DNA of 64,000 nucleotides from positions 984,001 to 1,048,000 of the forward strand of contig JAWRVZ010000025.1 of assembly GCA_037043235.1 (NCBI GenBank). Direction: 5' to 3'. Positions 23,265 to 34,655 of the stretch are shown here, piece after piece. Position 1 is the stretch's first letter, and each line of letters begins with the position of its first letter. The position numbers were made by a program, and so were the translations under genes. Below the pieces are notes generated by a model. The model had not been told where the DNA came from and searched no databases. It was given only the letters and a program-made list of their open reading frames with translations. Source of the DNA: Rhodeus uyekii (Eukaryota; Chordata; Actinopteri; Cypriniformes; Acheilognathidae).

Positions 23265-25639
23265 AGGTATAAATGTAAATCTATCTTGTACTCATCATTT
23301 CAAACCGCCGAAGTTCACAAAACAAGATCAGTAGTTCAGCTTAAAGAATACACTAAAGACACACTGAGAATTTGTATAAATGTAATAAAGATAAAAGTAT
23401 GCCAACTGTGTGTTCCCAATTCATAACACAAATTATTAGAAACACCCTCAGTTATCTGTTCTCTGATAATACAAATCTAACACAAGTGAAAAGTAGTACC
23501 TCTGCAGAAGCACAGTATTTACCTTACTTGATCAAAAGCAACATCTAAGTTTGTTTCCCTTTATCCCACAGAAAAGAGGTCAACACACACATCATCATCA
23601 TGCAGGAAAAACAAATCCTTTAGAACTTATTCTGTTTGAAGATATAATCAAAGACGTGTAATTATGCAGTACAGCATGTGGTAATCAGATGCTACTTGAC
23701 ATCCAGTGGATGGCATCATACTAGCAGCAAATACTTCTGAACTCTGTTTGTTTGTGGAATTGTGTAACCCAGTTATACAAGCCTGTAGAGGTTAGTCTCT
23801 TTTTCATGTACCACGTACATAGAGTTGGGCTCAGTAAGATTGTATGTTATTGAAAGGAACCACTTGTGCTTACGCAGGCTGGGTATATTTTATCAAAATA
23901 AAGTGAAACCTTAAATACTGTTAAATAACATTACAATTTAAGATAACGTTTTTCTGTTTTAGTATATTTTGAAATGTAAACTACAGTTTCTTTAGTACAG
24001 GTCAAAGTAGACGTCATTAGTATACCAATGACCAATGAAAACCATAGGCAGGCATTATGTAAATTTGTTACATCATTAGGTAACAGGAAGTGAGACTATA
24101 ATTGCTGACATCTTGCTATCGGTTTAAAAAACAACAACACTGATCTCACTTTTACAGCCACTTACTGGCAATTTAAAATGCAAAAAGCTATTTTCCTCCT
24201 ATGCCTTCACCAGCAATACCACATTTTTTATCAAGAATAGTTATTTTTCCTCTACAATTTTGCCCCCTGTGGTACAATTAATATTCTTATAATGTCTCAA
24301 TGTGGTAAGCATTGAATTGTTTACTGTTGTACACAGATTTCACTTTCAAACTAACTGACATTTCATACCATTTTCAGAGGCTGGAATGACGCAGACAAAA
24401 GCAAATTAGTGAGAGTGGTGAGACTTGTGGAGATTGACAACGCTAGCCACCCATTTCCAATTTCACACACTGCACACACACCATTGCCACCTATTTCAGT
24501 TCTCATCATCTCTTACACACTAATCTTTGCCTAGGGCTCATGTGAAGCATTCCAAAGAGCTCTTGTTGTGCACCTCAGCTTTCTCAAGTGAGTCACCAAA
24601 ATTCAAGAGAGCATCTATCATGTGTCTTACCTCTTTCTGTATGTGTGATTTACACAATGAGGATACCGGCAGCTGTCCAAATATCCCTCTGGAAAATTAA
24701 GCCTTACTCAACTCTGATGCATAGTGCTGTGTGAAATTGGGAAGTGTCACATTGTGTGAAAAAAAAAACGTGTAAACCCTGTGGAGATATGCAAACATGT
24801 CATTGATTATGGTACATTTCAGTTGCTCTGGAAAGACATCCAGTTCGATGGTGTTTCATTGCAGCTGATAGTGAAGCAAGAGAATGGAGAGGTGATGACT
24901 TCAATCAGGCAATTAACATCTTAGCACAGAAGAAGATAAGGCGGAGGCCCACTAAACCCAGTCTAGTGAAAGGACCGCTAGAGGTGGATGAAGTGAGTGT
25001 CATTGCATCCTAGTCTAATGAATATATGTGATAATAAAAACAAGTATACAAGTATCATCTCAGGAGACATAGCATTAGAGGGAGGAACTTTAGAGGAGAG
25101 GGAGGGTCTACATATGAGAGGAAGGAACCTATATATTTATATAATTTAGCCACAATTCCAGTTTATTTCAGTCTGACTTTAAGAGTTTGCATGAAAAAAA
25201 CCTTAACTGTGGAATCAATTATAACTTGACCAGTCTGAGTACTGGTAAGAGATTGTAAAAATGACACTCTTTTGAAAACGAATTGCAATAATTGTAACGA
25301 ATGCGCAGTTGTAGTATACTTCTAATCATAACTTGCAGATAATGTAATAATAAAATAATAGACCACAAAGAACAAAAAGAATACACTTTCAAGAATTTTT
25401 TTGCATACTTCAGTATGTCAAATTAAATTTTTTACTTTAAATCATGTTTTAAAAATCTTTTGTTGTGCTTCAAAGTACTCTTATTTTGATGTCGACTAAT
25501 ATTCTAATAGTCTAAGCTGTTGACATTACAGATCTCTTCACAGTTGCTGATGTTTCCTAAAATGTGAATAGAGGCTGATCCTCAAAGCACATGGGCACCC
25601 ACAGGTGTCGCACATTATCTGGCTAGATGTTGTTATTTT
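23265..25639. other. Noncoding DNA with one MITE copy
   Basis: Apart from the MITE at 23831-23980 I recognise nothing. CA-rich strings occur near 24470. Confidence 0.45.
23831..23980 (+). repeat. Fish MITE (CAAAAGTTTGG type), diverged copy 3
   Basis: The blocks CAGTAAGATTGTATGTTATTG, GCTTACGCAGGCTGGGTATA, TTATCAAAATAAAGTGAAAC, AATACTGTTAAATA and ACATTACAATTTA keep the order seen in this MITE family. The copy is clearly diverged, and its terminal repeats are lost. Confidence 0.45.
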
Positions 25640-26200
25640 TAAAGTATTCGTTTGAGTACTGCAACGATGCTCCAGCTGGACTCAAATGAGTGTTTGACAG
25701 TATGGCGCTTTGCTCGCCGTTACGTCCTGTCTGGGATTGTCTCTTCAAAGTCTTTTGGGTACGTGTTGCATAGTTTGTTTGTAACATTAGAGTTGCCCTC
25801 CGTGAGACTGCATGCCTCTCTGGAGCTGGCCATAGAAAACCTGCTTAGGCAGGAGTGAATCTTCCATGTGTACAACAGACCAGCAAGCAATAAGGCCTTT
25901 ATACCAGTGATGTCACAGGTCTGGAGTAACTCACTATTTGGGACATTATCCTGCCATTTTACATGTGCAATACGATGGAGAAAGAGCATATGGAACTGAT
26001 CAAGTTTAGCAATCTGCCAGAAATAGATGGTCCAGGACATCAATACAAAAGAACTGTTAGGATGACTGCCTTACATAAGGCCACCTTTGTGTCCAGCTAG
26101 ATGTCGTGCTCATCCCATATTGTCTTGGACGGCCGACCAAAGACCAAACACTAACTTTTGCAATTCAGGCACTTATGTCGGAGTCCACTGTGGCATCAGC
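25640..26200 (-). pseudogene. Non-LTR retrotransposon ORF2 C-terminal fragment
   Basis: On the minus strand the frame reads FGRPSKTIWDEHDI and, further on, LDQFHMLFLHRIAHVKWQD, ITGIKALLL and DFEETIPDRT. This order matches the region after the reverse transcriptase in a non-LTR group common in fish and invertebrates, where LERFHxRCLRxILxIKWxD is followed by an IEALI block, a GHVxRM motif and an LxxDRxxWR end. The tryptophan after DRT is replaced by a stop, and other stops and shifts occur. It is a dead 5'-truncated copy in minus orientation. The exact clade is uncertain. Confidence 0.75.
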
Positions 26201-27034
26201 TGCGAGAATGCTACTGTAAGGCAGACAAGGTTTCCCAAGATGCACCACAAGAAACACCATGCTCATCATCTAACACCTCACCTTCACTTCTGTATTTCTC
26301 TCTGTTACTCCTCATATAAATATCACTCAAAATCCATGCAATGTTAAGAGTGTGCCATGGGTGACTATACATGTTTGATATCATTTGAAATGTCTCAGTG
26401 TGACTGGTACAAAAGTCTCATTCCAACACCAAAGTAAACCAAAAGTTTAAGGGTTTAAAGATGATTTGCTCATTGTGATGGATGTGACCTCTCTCAGGTT
26501 CTTTCATGCAAATTACCTTCACAGTAACCAGACTTCTCTCGTCTGAGAATTTAAAAAAAAATGTTTCAAGTGTCTCAAGGCGATTTGTGGTCAGATCAGC
26601 CCATAATGCTGAGCGTCTTTAAGACACTCTGCATTATGTATTTTTCTAAGGTCAGGTATGCATCTTTTATTCTATTTTTGAGCATTCAGTGTTTAGTACT
26701 GATTATATTTGGATTATTACATTTAATTTTATTCTGACTTTGAAATTATTAACTCTAGTAAATTACGTTGCATCCATTGTTACTGCAAAGTTCCGCCAGG
26801 TTAAAGTGTACTTAGACTGTAAAGGATAATAAAGGGAATTTCCATTTAGGGCAACAAAATGTTGATCGACAAACCTAAGTCGGGTTAGGGTGAGCCTTAC
26901 CTCTGTTTATCATAATATTACTCAAGTTAAGTGTGTACATGGGAACCCATGGCATGACTAAACCAAAGCTGCTATTGGAGAAAGTAATATTGGTTGGCAT
27001 ATATCTGTAAGAAATGTTGTGATTTCTATATCTA
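26201..27034. other. Noncoding AT-rich DNA
   Basis: No gene or repeat family recognised. Confidence 0.5.
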
Positions 27035-27259
27035 TATACAGTTAAATTCAAGTGTATATAGGATACATCCACACACAGAGAACCAACGAACACAGTTCAA
27101 CAATCGACAAAGACAAGGGAGAACATGAGGGTTTAAATAGACAGGGAAACGGGGAGCACCTGACACGACTAACAAGGGGGAGAGGCTGATGTGACAGTTG
27201 ACAAGAACACAGAAGGATCACACAGGAGGAACTTGACGAGACACGACATGACTGTGACA
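27035..27259 (-). mobile_element. LTR fragment, family B
   Basis: The minus strand begins TGTCACAGTCATGTCGTGTC and contains TATTTAAACCCTCATG, CTTTGTCGATTG and GTGTGGATG. These correspond to the promoter and following blocks of the family B LTRs at 3457-3790 and 29941-30508. The 3' part (polyadenylation region and U5) is absent. No target duplication was seen. Confidence 0.6.
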
Positions 27260-27272
27260 CCTACATTCAAGG

Positions 27273-27655
27273 TCATAATAAATATGGACTCAAATAGAGA
27301 ATAAATGGGAATTTATTGAATAACAATGGCACACACCCCTGTTTATTACCACTTGAGATGCCAAATAGGTCAGACAACACATCTCCCAACACATGACCAA
27401 GCCTGCCATCATGAAACAAACGCATGATGTTAACAAATTTCTCTGGGCGTCCAATCTTACGCAGAATAAGCCAGAGTCCAGTGTGAGAAGTCAAAAGCTT
27501 TCAAGAGGTAAACAAAGATCATAAACATCATGGTGCCGTTCACAAAACATCTCTTGAATCTGCCTGGCGGTAAACACCATGACCATAGTACCACGAACAT
27601 GGACAAAATCCACACTTTCTTTCCAGCACATATAAAGTATCATATACTATAATGA
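27273..27655 (-). pseudogene. Non-LTR reverse transcriptase fragment
   Basis: The minus strand encodes GTMVMVFTARQIQEMF, corresponding to the RGTTDMVFAARQLQEK region of a non-LTR reverse transcriptase. Then come VYDLCLPLESF, where the family has the catalytic block VFVDLTKAFD, so the first catalytic aspartate is lost, and LWLILRKIGRPEKFVNIMRL, followed by SGNKQGCV, the conserved GVKQGCVLAP block. The frame breaks between segments. It abuts the family B LTR, so the two decayed elements lie side by side. It could belong to the same LINE group as 25640-26200 and 42500-42875. Confidence 0.75.
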
Positions 27656-28490
27656 TAAACAAACACACAAGAACGAACGGCTATATTCTGTTGCAGACAG
27701 ACAGACAAACAGGCTCACAGTCTTACATACACACAAGGCCACCGTGGCCCACTTATGGCCAGACTGAGAGTTAACACAATTAGACAAAGGCTAATGGAAT
27801 CTAGACAGGCCAGAGATAAATGTGACTTCATTAGCACAAGCCTAGAGAGACTGTCAATGCTAATCGCTGATGAAGAAATGTGGTTTCCTTCTTTTGCTTT
27901 CTCTCGTATACTCCATACACTATCTGTCATTCCCGAGCATGTGTTTAAAGTCTGGCCTAGGGATAGGAGGAAAGAACGATGAAAGAAGGGCAGTGAGTGA
28001 AAAGAAAGGTAAACGACATATGCTGTTTGAGGAACGGACATATGGACAGACAGGCTGGTTTTCATAGCTTGTAGCTGTATCAAATATATTTAAAAATCCC
28101 TAGAGACAAAATGTGGGTAGCCAGATTGTATCGAGTGCATTCTGTTTTGAACAATGCCTGGCAGAACAAAATGCAAAGGACCACTCACATAATGACCTGG
28201 TGGGAGACAAAATCTATCACAGAGAAAGCTTTTACTCTCACACACACACACAAATAACACACTCACTGAAGCCCAGTGTGGTTGTGTGTATCTTAGGGGA
28301 GGAAAACATTTAAAACTCAGGAAATGGATAGCTATTCCACGGCTCACAGGCCATTTAATGATTGAAAGAGATTTGCGAGAGGTTCAAACCAGAAAATTTG
28401 ATTCTGGTCTGGCTGGTTGTGGCTGGACATAATTTGATTTCATGCATTCAACTATTGGTTTTGGCCATTTTGAAAGTGCATATCCACTTA
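27656..28490. other. Noncoding DNA
   Basis: A 122-codon minus ORF (27715-28083) and its shadows have no recognisable domain. CA runs occur near 28220. Confidence 0.5.
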
Positions 28491-29840
28491 CAGTGGTATG
28501 AAAAAGAGTTTGCCCCCTTCCTGATTTTTTTCTTCCATGTTCGTCAAACTTAAATGTTCCAGATCATCAAACAAATTTAAACATTAATCAAAGATAACAC
28601 AAAATGTTAATGTTAAATAAAGGTTGTTATTATTAATGGAGGAAAAAATACAAACCTACATGGCCCTGTGTGAAAAAGTGATTGCCCCCTAAACCTCATA
28701 ACTGGCTGGACCACCCTTAGCAGCAACAACTGCAATCAAGCATTAGTAATGATTTGCAGAGTCTTTTGCAGTGCTGTGGAGTAACTTTGGCCCCCTCATC
28801 TTTGCAGAATTTTTGTAATTCAGTCGCATTAGAGGGTTTTTCGAACATGAACTTCCTTTTTGAGGTCATGCCACATTATATCAATAGGATTCAGGTCAGG
28901 ATTTTGACTAGGCCACAACAAAGTCTTCATTTTGTTTTTCTTCAGTCATTCAGAGGTGGACTTGCTGGTGTGTTTTGGATCATTGTTCTGCAGCAGAACC
29001 CAAGTTCACTTCAGCTTGAGGTCATAAACAAATGGCCGCACACTCTCCTTCAGGATATTTTGGTAGACAGCAGAATTCATGGTTCCATTTATCACAGCAA
29101 GTCTTACAGGTCCTGAGGTAGCAAAACAGCAATCACACTACCACCACCATATTTTACTGTTGGTATGATATTCTTTTTCTGAAATGCTGTTTTTTGAGCC
29201 AGATTTAATAGGACACATTCCTTCCAAAAAGTTCAGCTTTTGTCTCATCAGTCCACTGAGTATTTTCCCAAAAGTCTTGGGGATCATCAAGATGTGTTCT
29301 GGCAAAAATGAGACGAGCGTTAATGTTCTTTTTGGTCAGCAGTGATTTTTGTCTTGGAACTCTCCTTTGCAGGCAATTTTTGCTTATTATTGAGTCATGA
29401 ACACTGACCTTAACTGAGGCAAGTGAGGCATCCAGTTCTTTGGATGTTGTTGTGGGGTTGTGACCTCTTGGATGAGTCATCGCTGAGGTCTTGGGGTAAT
29501 TTTGGTCGGCCAGCCACTCCTGCAAATGATCACCACTGTTCCATGTTTTTGCCATTTGCTGGAGTTCCAAAGCTTTAGAAATATAATTGCTTGCATATTG
29601 ATAGATCTCAATTAATTTCTTTCTCATTTGTTCCTGAATTTCTTTTGGATCTCAACATGATGTCTAGCTTTTGAAGCATGATGTATTTTGGTCTACTTCA
29701 CTTTGTCAGGGAGGTCCTATTTAAGTGAGTTCCTTATTGAAAACATGTGTGGCAGTAATCAGGCCTGGCTCTGGCTAGGTAAATTGAAATTGAAAAAAAT
29801 ATGAAATCAGGAAGTGCGCAAACTGTTTTTCAAACCACTG
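28491..29840 (-). mobile_element. Tc1-like transposon, defective
   Basis: The left end reads CAGTGGTATGAAAAAGAGTT after a TA dinucleotide. The right end reads CAAACTGTTTTTCAAACCAC followed by TG, an imperfect inverted copy. About 40 bp at each end are complementary (GCCCCCTTCCTGATTT versus AAATCAGGAAGTGCGC). The right flanking TA has mutated. The transposase gene runs on the minus strand. Length 1350 bp is in the usual Tc1 range. Confidence 0.88.
28760..29640 (-). pseudogene. Tc1 transposase pseudogene with two catalytic changes
   Basis: Tc1 transposases cut and join DNA with a D-D-E triad. On the minus strand the N-terminal DNA-binding part is recognisable (EIYQYASNYISKALEL), then KKNINARLIFARTHLDD, WTDETKAELFG with the first aspartate intact, and IIPTVKYGGGSV. 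The second triad residue is lost: LLQNNDPKHTSKS has Asn where the family has QDNDPKH (codon at 28985-28987). The third is changed from Glu to Asp in NPDLNPIDIMW (28880-28882). Frameshifts and a stop after TSE (normally TSEW) also break it. It cannot encode an active enzyme. Confidence 0.88.
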
Positions 29841-29940
29841 AAGCTATGCATAGGCATAGCTATTGCATTAAGGATGAAATTGTTCACTGAAGTCAAAACA
29901 TTCTAAAGTCAAGCAATTCAGTAGCCTTTTATTATTCATT

Positions 29941-30508
29941 TGTGACAGCAACGAGAACATCGACAGGGTGCTGCTGTTAGCCGTTGTTCCTGTCTGTAGT
30001 GTCGTCTGTACACTTCCTGTCTGTAGTGTCGTCTGTACACTTCCTGTCTGTTGTGTCGTCTGTACACTTCCTGTCTGTTTGGTCATTGGTACACTTCCTC
30101 TCTGTCATGTCATCTGTGCACTTCCTGTCTGGTGTTTCATTTGTCACTTCCTGTCAGTCGTGCACTTCCTGTTCCCTTCCGTGTACTCTTATGTCTTGCT
30201 GCACCTGTCGTGTCATCACTTCCCTTGTTAGTCTCCTCAGTTGTTTCCCATCTCCTCTTGTTTTAAATGCCCTCCTGTGTTCTCATGTCTTTGTCGGTTG
30301 TTGATGTCGTTATGTCGTTGTAATTTTTTCCTCTAGGGTGTGGATGCAGTCTTCGATATATATACAGATTTTGCACAAGCGTACTTCTTTTGTTTATTTT
30401 TAAAGTGTTTTGTTTAATAAAGAGATTTCTGTTCGGGAATCTTGCTTTTCCGAGTTTTCTCTTCTCAGAGTTTTCTCTCCACATCGCACGCCAACCCTCT
30501 GCATTACA
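29941..30508 (+). mobile_element. LTR, family B, most complete copy
   Basis: Plus orientation. The U3-like part carries six 27-bp tandem units starting TTCCTGTCTGTAGTGTCGTC (29987-30148). Then come TTTTAAATGCCCTCC and CTTTGTCGGTTG, a GTGTGGATGCAGTCTTCGAT block, TTTAATAAAGAG (polyadenylation signal near 30414-30421), and an end at CATCGCACGCC...CTGCATTACA. The start is set at a TGTGACAG that resembles the start of the 27259 copy, but no target duplication supports it. No internal retroelement genes follow. Confidence 0.65.
29987..30148 (+). repeat. Six 27-bp tandem repeats in an LTR
   Basis: Units start at 29987, 30014, 30041, 30068, 30095 and 30122, exactly 27 bp apart. Each begins TTCCTGTCTG or a close variant and includes GTCGTCTGTACAC. 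The first three are nearly identical and later ones diverge. Reiterated U3 blocks often act as enhancers in LTRs, but that role is inferred here. Confidence 0.9.
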
Positions 30509-31636
30509 GCTGCATTCATGCTGTACTGTAGAGAGATTGACAACCATGTTGTTTGGGTCCAAGGCCTTGGTTTCTGCTGAATCATTGAGATGTCAAATTG
30601 AATTGTGGTCGCCTTGACGATGTAAAAGAGATTCCATGCTTAAGAATGGGCAGAGCAAACACACAAGATTGTCATTTTACACACTTTAATTAATTTCTCT
30701 TGCCCTGCATAGTCTAGTGGTATTTTCGTTTCCTCCCCCTCAACTACATTCATGACCTTGTGGTGGATATTTGGCGCAAGTTGCTTTACAATCTGTCTTC
30801 ATAAATTGTGTTATCTGCGCATTTGTATTGGGGTTTTGTGGCGAACAGTACCTGCTGCATCAGCTGACAGACAGCAGAGTTAGCTGAAATAAAAACTAAT
30901 TGATGTGTCTGAGACACACACTGATACAAAAACCATGTTGAGTGTAGCCAACCATGTCCCATTTCAACAAAGCATGTAAGAGGAATCCATCAGCTGGGAG
31001 CGATGCCATTACACACGTGCAGGAGGGCATTTATGCGCAAGGCACCTCAGCACTACCTCACAGCAGATGGAACGACTGGTAAAGCTAACTTTTTTTGACC
31101 TTGCGTATCCTAATTGCTTTTTGGATTTTAGATTCATAACCTCACTCTCATTAACCAACAACCCATCTGTCTTCCATTAAACTGAGAGAGATAGTGCGAG
31201 AGCATAATTTGGTTATGTATTTGTACACTGTTGGTCCAAGCATTTTGTCCATGTTTGTGAGGTCTTAAGTACATTTTGATGCTTCATATAACATGTATGA
31301 ACACTCTTCAACAACCTAGGTCTTATCTGGTGATGTTTAAATAGTATAAAATACCACATCAACATATTTTCTTATATACATAACTGCACACATGCTGTAT
31401 TTTTTCCAAAATATGCAAGGACAAATGCACACTTTCCAAACACTGTAACTATACATCCTGTAATGATCCTTACTAAATGACTCTGTAACACTTATGATAT
31501 CAAATTACCAAATAAATAAAAAAATCAACATAATAATTTAAAAGCACCAATTTCAATCAAATAAAATGTCCAAGCCATTAACATGAACAGAAAAATGCAC
31601 ACTTTCAAAATATATTAATAATAATAGTATCAAACA

Positions 31637-31681
<45 letters not shown>

Positions 31682-33362
31682 CAAATAAATAAAAAAGTTT
31701 GAAATTATTTTAACATTTTAAATAATAATAATTATTATTATTAATTATAATAAAAGTTATTAATCAAAGTTTTTAGAAAATTATATTACTATTAATGTGT
31801 GTTTTACTGGTAAACATTTATATTAGTCATTACTATCATTACTGTTATAAAGAATGTTTTATTGTATACCAAGTATAATAATAAGAATTATTATTAATAT
31901 TATCATTATTATACTAATAAATGATAGATGTAGTTCCCTCAAATCCGCCAAAAAAAGAGAGTGTATATTCCTACACACATATACATAAACATTATATATA
32001 TATATCATAAACATGTGTGTGCGTGCGTGCCTGCGTGTGTGTGTGTAGAAATAGATAGATGGATAGATAGACCTTGTGCACCCACTCTGAGCTAAAAGCC
32101 CTGACACAGTGCCTGCAGTCTACCTACGCAGATCGAGTTAATACAATCTCTTAGATTTAACCTTACCGCCATACATAAACTCAACCAACTTATGAATTTT
32201 ATACACACTGCCCCATATTTTTCTTATGACCTGTGACAGCCCTAAACGAAGATCCCCTACCTTTGCCTTACAGTCCAGCCAAGCACGCTTCCTCTCTTGG
32301 AGTTCCTTTTCACACCTGAAGAGTCTCTTTCCTCGTAAAAACTAAGCGAGGTATCAACGTGACCCAGGAAGGTTAGAGTAAACCTCTGCCTGCTTTCGCT
32401 TCGCTCTGCTGTAGTATATGAGACTATCCCAGCACCTGATAGGAATCCCCTCCTGCAGCAGTATCAGCAACAGCAGCAGCCGACCGGCTCACCAGCTCAA
32501 TGAGGGTGACTACAGGACTACTGCAGGAACAGCAGCATCAGACTCACACACACGCCCCTCTCTGCACACACACACATACACCAGGCCACATTACTCCTGC
32601 CTTCACTCCACTCTACCTTATTCTGTCGAATAGCAGCACCACTCTTTATTTATTCTTATTTTTTCCAGTAGCTTCCATTCAGTCTCATCCACTTTCCCCT
32701 ACCTTATTCCAGTAGTATCCCTGATGCTTGGGTTTTGCTCCTCCTGGGATTTCCAGAAATACCATTTGTCTGGTCCAAAGAGTGTGTCTCGGATTGGATG
32801 ACATTTCAGGGATTTTCTGGTGGGAAATATGGATTAAATATGACTCAGATATTTTTGAAATTCTCTGCAGTAATATATTCATTCACCATAAGATTAAATG
32901 AGCATAAATGAGCATAAACATTCCAATATTAATCAGAATTTACTCATTTACTGATTATGTAAGTGACTTGTAATCACATTAACCAGATTAAGCCAATATT
33001 CAGGTTTCTAGAAATCTGAATAAAACCTTTGGCATTTTCCTCTGTTAATCAGAACTTTCATAGTCATGTAAACAGATGAATATTCACTGTAACGATTATG
33101 ATCTATGCAAGTCTATAATTCTTAAAAGATATTGAAGAAACTGTTTGAGCTAGATTTTTTTTTACTAACATTTTACAAACATAACAAACATCACTGCCTT
33201 TAATGTTTGTAAGTCTCAATTTTGTATTGCTCCCTTGAGGGCTGTGGATGTGAAAATTAATTTATGATTAACTAAATTACTGTGAAAAATAACTGAAATG
33301 CAGCACCATGATTGGTACATATTGGTATACAAGGTTTAGTAACTATCTATTTAACTGTCTAT
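30509..33362. other. Noncoding DNA with simple repeats
   Basis: An ATT microsatellite is at 31637-31680, GT-rich and GATA-type repeats at 32010-32070. A GC-richer stretch at 32250-32640 includes a good-looking splice acceptor (CCTTTGCCTTACAG, ending 32273) and a Gln-rich short frame near 32450-32500. No coding exon can be supported. Confidence 0.45.
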
Positions 33363-33862
33363 TTACATTTACATTTCTTCATTTAGCAGATGCTTTTATC
33401 CAAAGTTTTTTTATTTTTTGCCTCTCTGTGAAAGTTCCACGAGTCATCGCTCGTTAATCGATCGAAGGTTTCTGGTAGGTGTGTAGATTTGTAGTAGCGA
33501 CTGGAAGGATGAGGGTGCTGAGCCTGTGTTAGTTCTGTAAGCAAGTGTCAGTGCTTTGAATTTGAAGCGAGCTGCAAGTGGGAGCCAGTGCAGAGAAATG
33601 AGTGGCGTGACGTGGGCCCTTTTGGGTTCGTTAAAGACCAGACAAGCTGTGGCGTTCTGGACCAGTTGCAGGGGTTTGATTGCACTAGATTAGAAGAAAG
33701 TCCAGCGAGAAGAGTGTTGCAATAATCAAGCCAGGAACTGACAATGGCCTGTACCAGAAGTTGTGTTGCCTGCTCCATTAGGAACGGCCTGATCCTTCTG
33801 ATGCTGTGATCTGCAAACCTGCAAGATCTAGCCATCTTTGCAATGTGATCTTTGAAGGTAGA
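33363..33862 (-). pseudogene. L2-clade LINE 3' fragment with shared SINE tail
   Basis: On the minus strand the frame reads SCRFADHSIRRIRPFLMEQA, then TQLLVQAIVSSWLDYCNTLL and AGL. This is the post-catalytic reverse transcriptase segment typical of L2/RSg-1-type LINEs of fish (LRxIRPFLTEQAxxLxxALVxSRLDYCNALLAGL). It is followed by the LINE 3' UTR and the tail CTTTGGATAAAAGCATCTGC, ending AAATGTAAATGTAA at 33363. The same tail ends the SINEs in this window. The copy is 5' truncated at about 33862 and carries indels. Confidence 0.88.
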
Positions 33863-34517
33863 TAGATAGATCTATCTTTCTATCTATACACTTACACTTT
33901 TCTATAGTTTCTTTTTTCACTTTTATTTTTATCGTGGATTTAATTTATTTAAAATTGAGAATTCCTACCTATATGATAATTCCTATATGAATATCATCTG
34001 TAAACATGAGTGTGATTATATTCTACTTACATAAATACAGTGTAAACTTGTTAATGAGAAAAGTGTCATTACAATGTATTCAACACAAACTCTGTTACAA
34101 TAATATGTGAGCAATGTGTATGTACATTAGCATTTTTGAGAGAATAACAACACCAAAATAAGACCACAAGACTTTTGGAAACTCAATTTCGTAGACAAGA
34201 GTTTTTACTTAAAATTCTGTGAAAATTATCTGCCCTCTCTTTCACGTAAGACAATATAGAGATTTAAATTTTGCAAGCCACTTTTTGTTTGCAAAGCACA
34301 TATATGAGTAGGTGTGAATGAACCTGAATAATGCTGTGATTCACACCTGAGAAGACAATGACCCACACAACAAGCTGCAAAATGAGCTGCATAATGAGCT
34401 TTTCAGTTTGATATGTGAGAGGGAATTATGCATAAGAAATATGCATTTATTTTTTGTAGATTATTTAGAATATAGTTAACAACATAAATGAGAGTCAAAG
34501 GTCAAGAGTCAAACATA
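33863..34517. other. Noncoding AT-rich DNA
   Basis: A perfect 10-bp dyad AGGTGTGAAT / ATTCACACCT lies at about 34310-34349. Nothing else recognised. Confidence 0.5.
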
Positions 34518-34655
34518 AATGTAGCTCAAACAGTAGAGCATGGCACTTGCAAAGCCAATGTCATGGTTTTGATTACCAGAGAAAGCAAGAACTGATTTTA
34601 TCCTTTGGATAAACAAAAAACGTCTGCCAAATGCATAAATGTAAAAAGTAAATGA
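34518..34655 (+). repeat. tRNA-derived SINE, copy D
   Basis: TGTAGCTCAAACAGTAGAGCA (A-box head), a degenerate B box GGTTTTGATTACC, GAAAGCAAGAACTG, and a shortened tail CGTCTGCCAAATGCATAAAT. There is an internal deletion before the tail. Confidence 0.8.

Noticed and set aside
30700..30770. TAGTCTAGTGGTATTTTCG resembling a tRNA A box
   Set aside because: No matching B box at the right distance and no cloverleaf. Probably chance or a SINE scrap.
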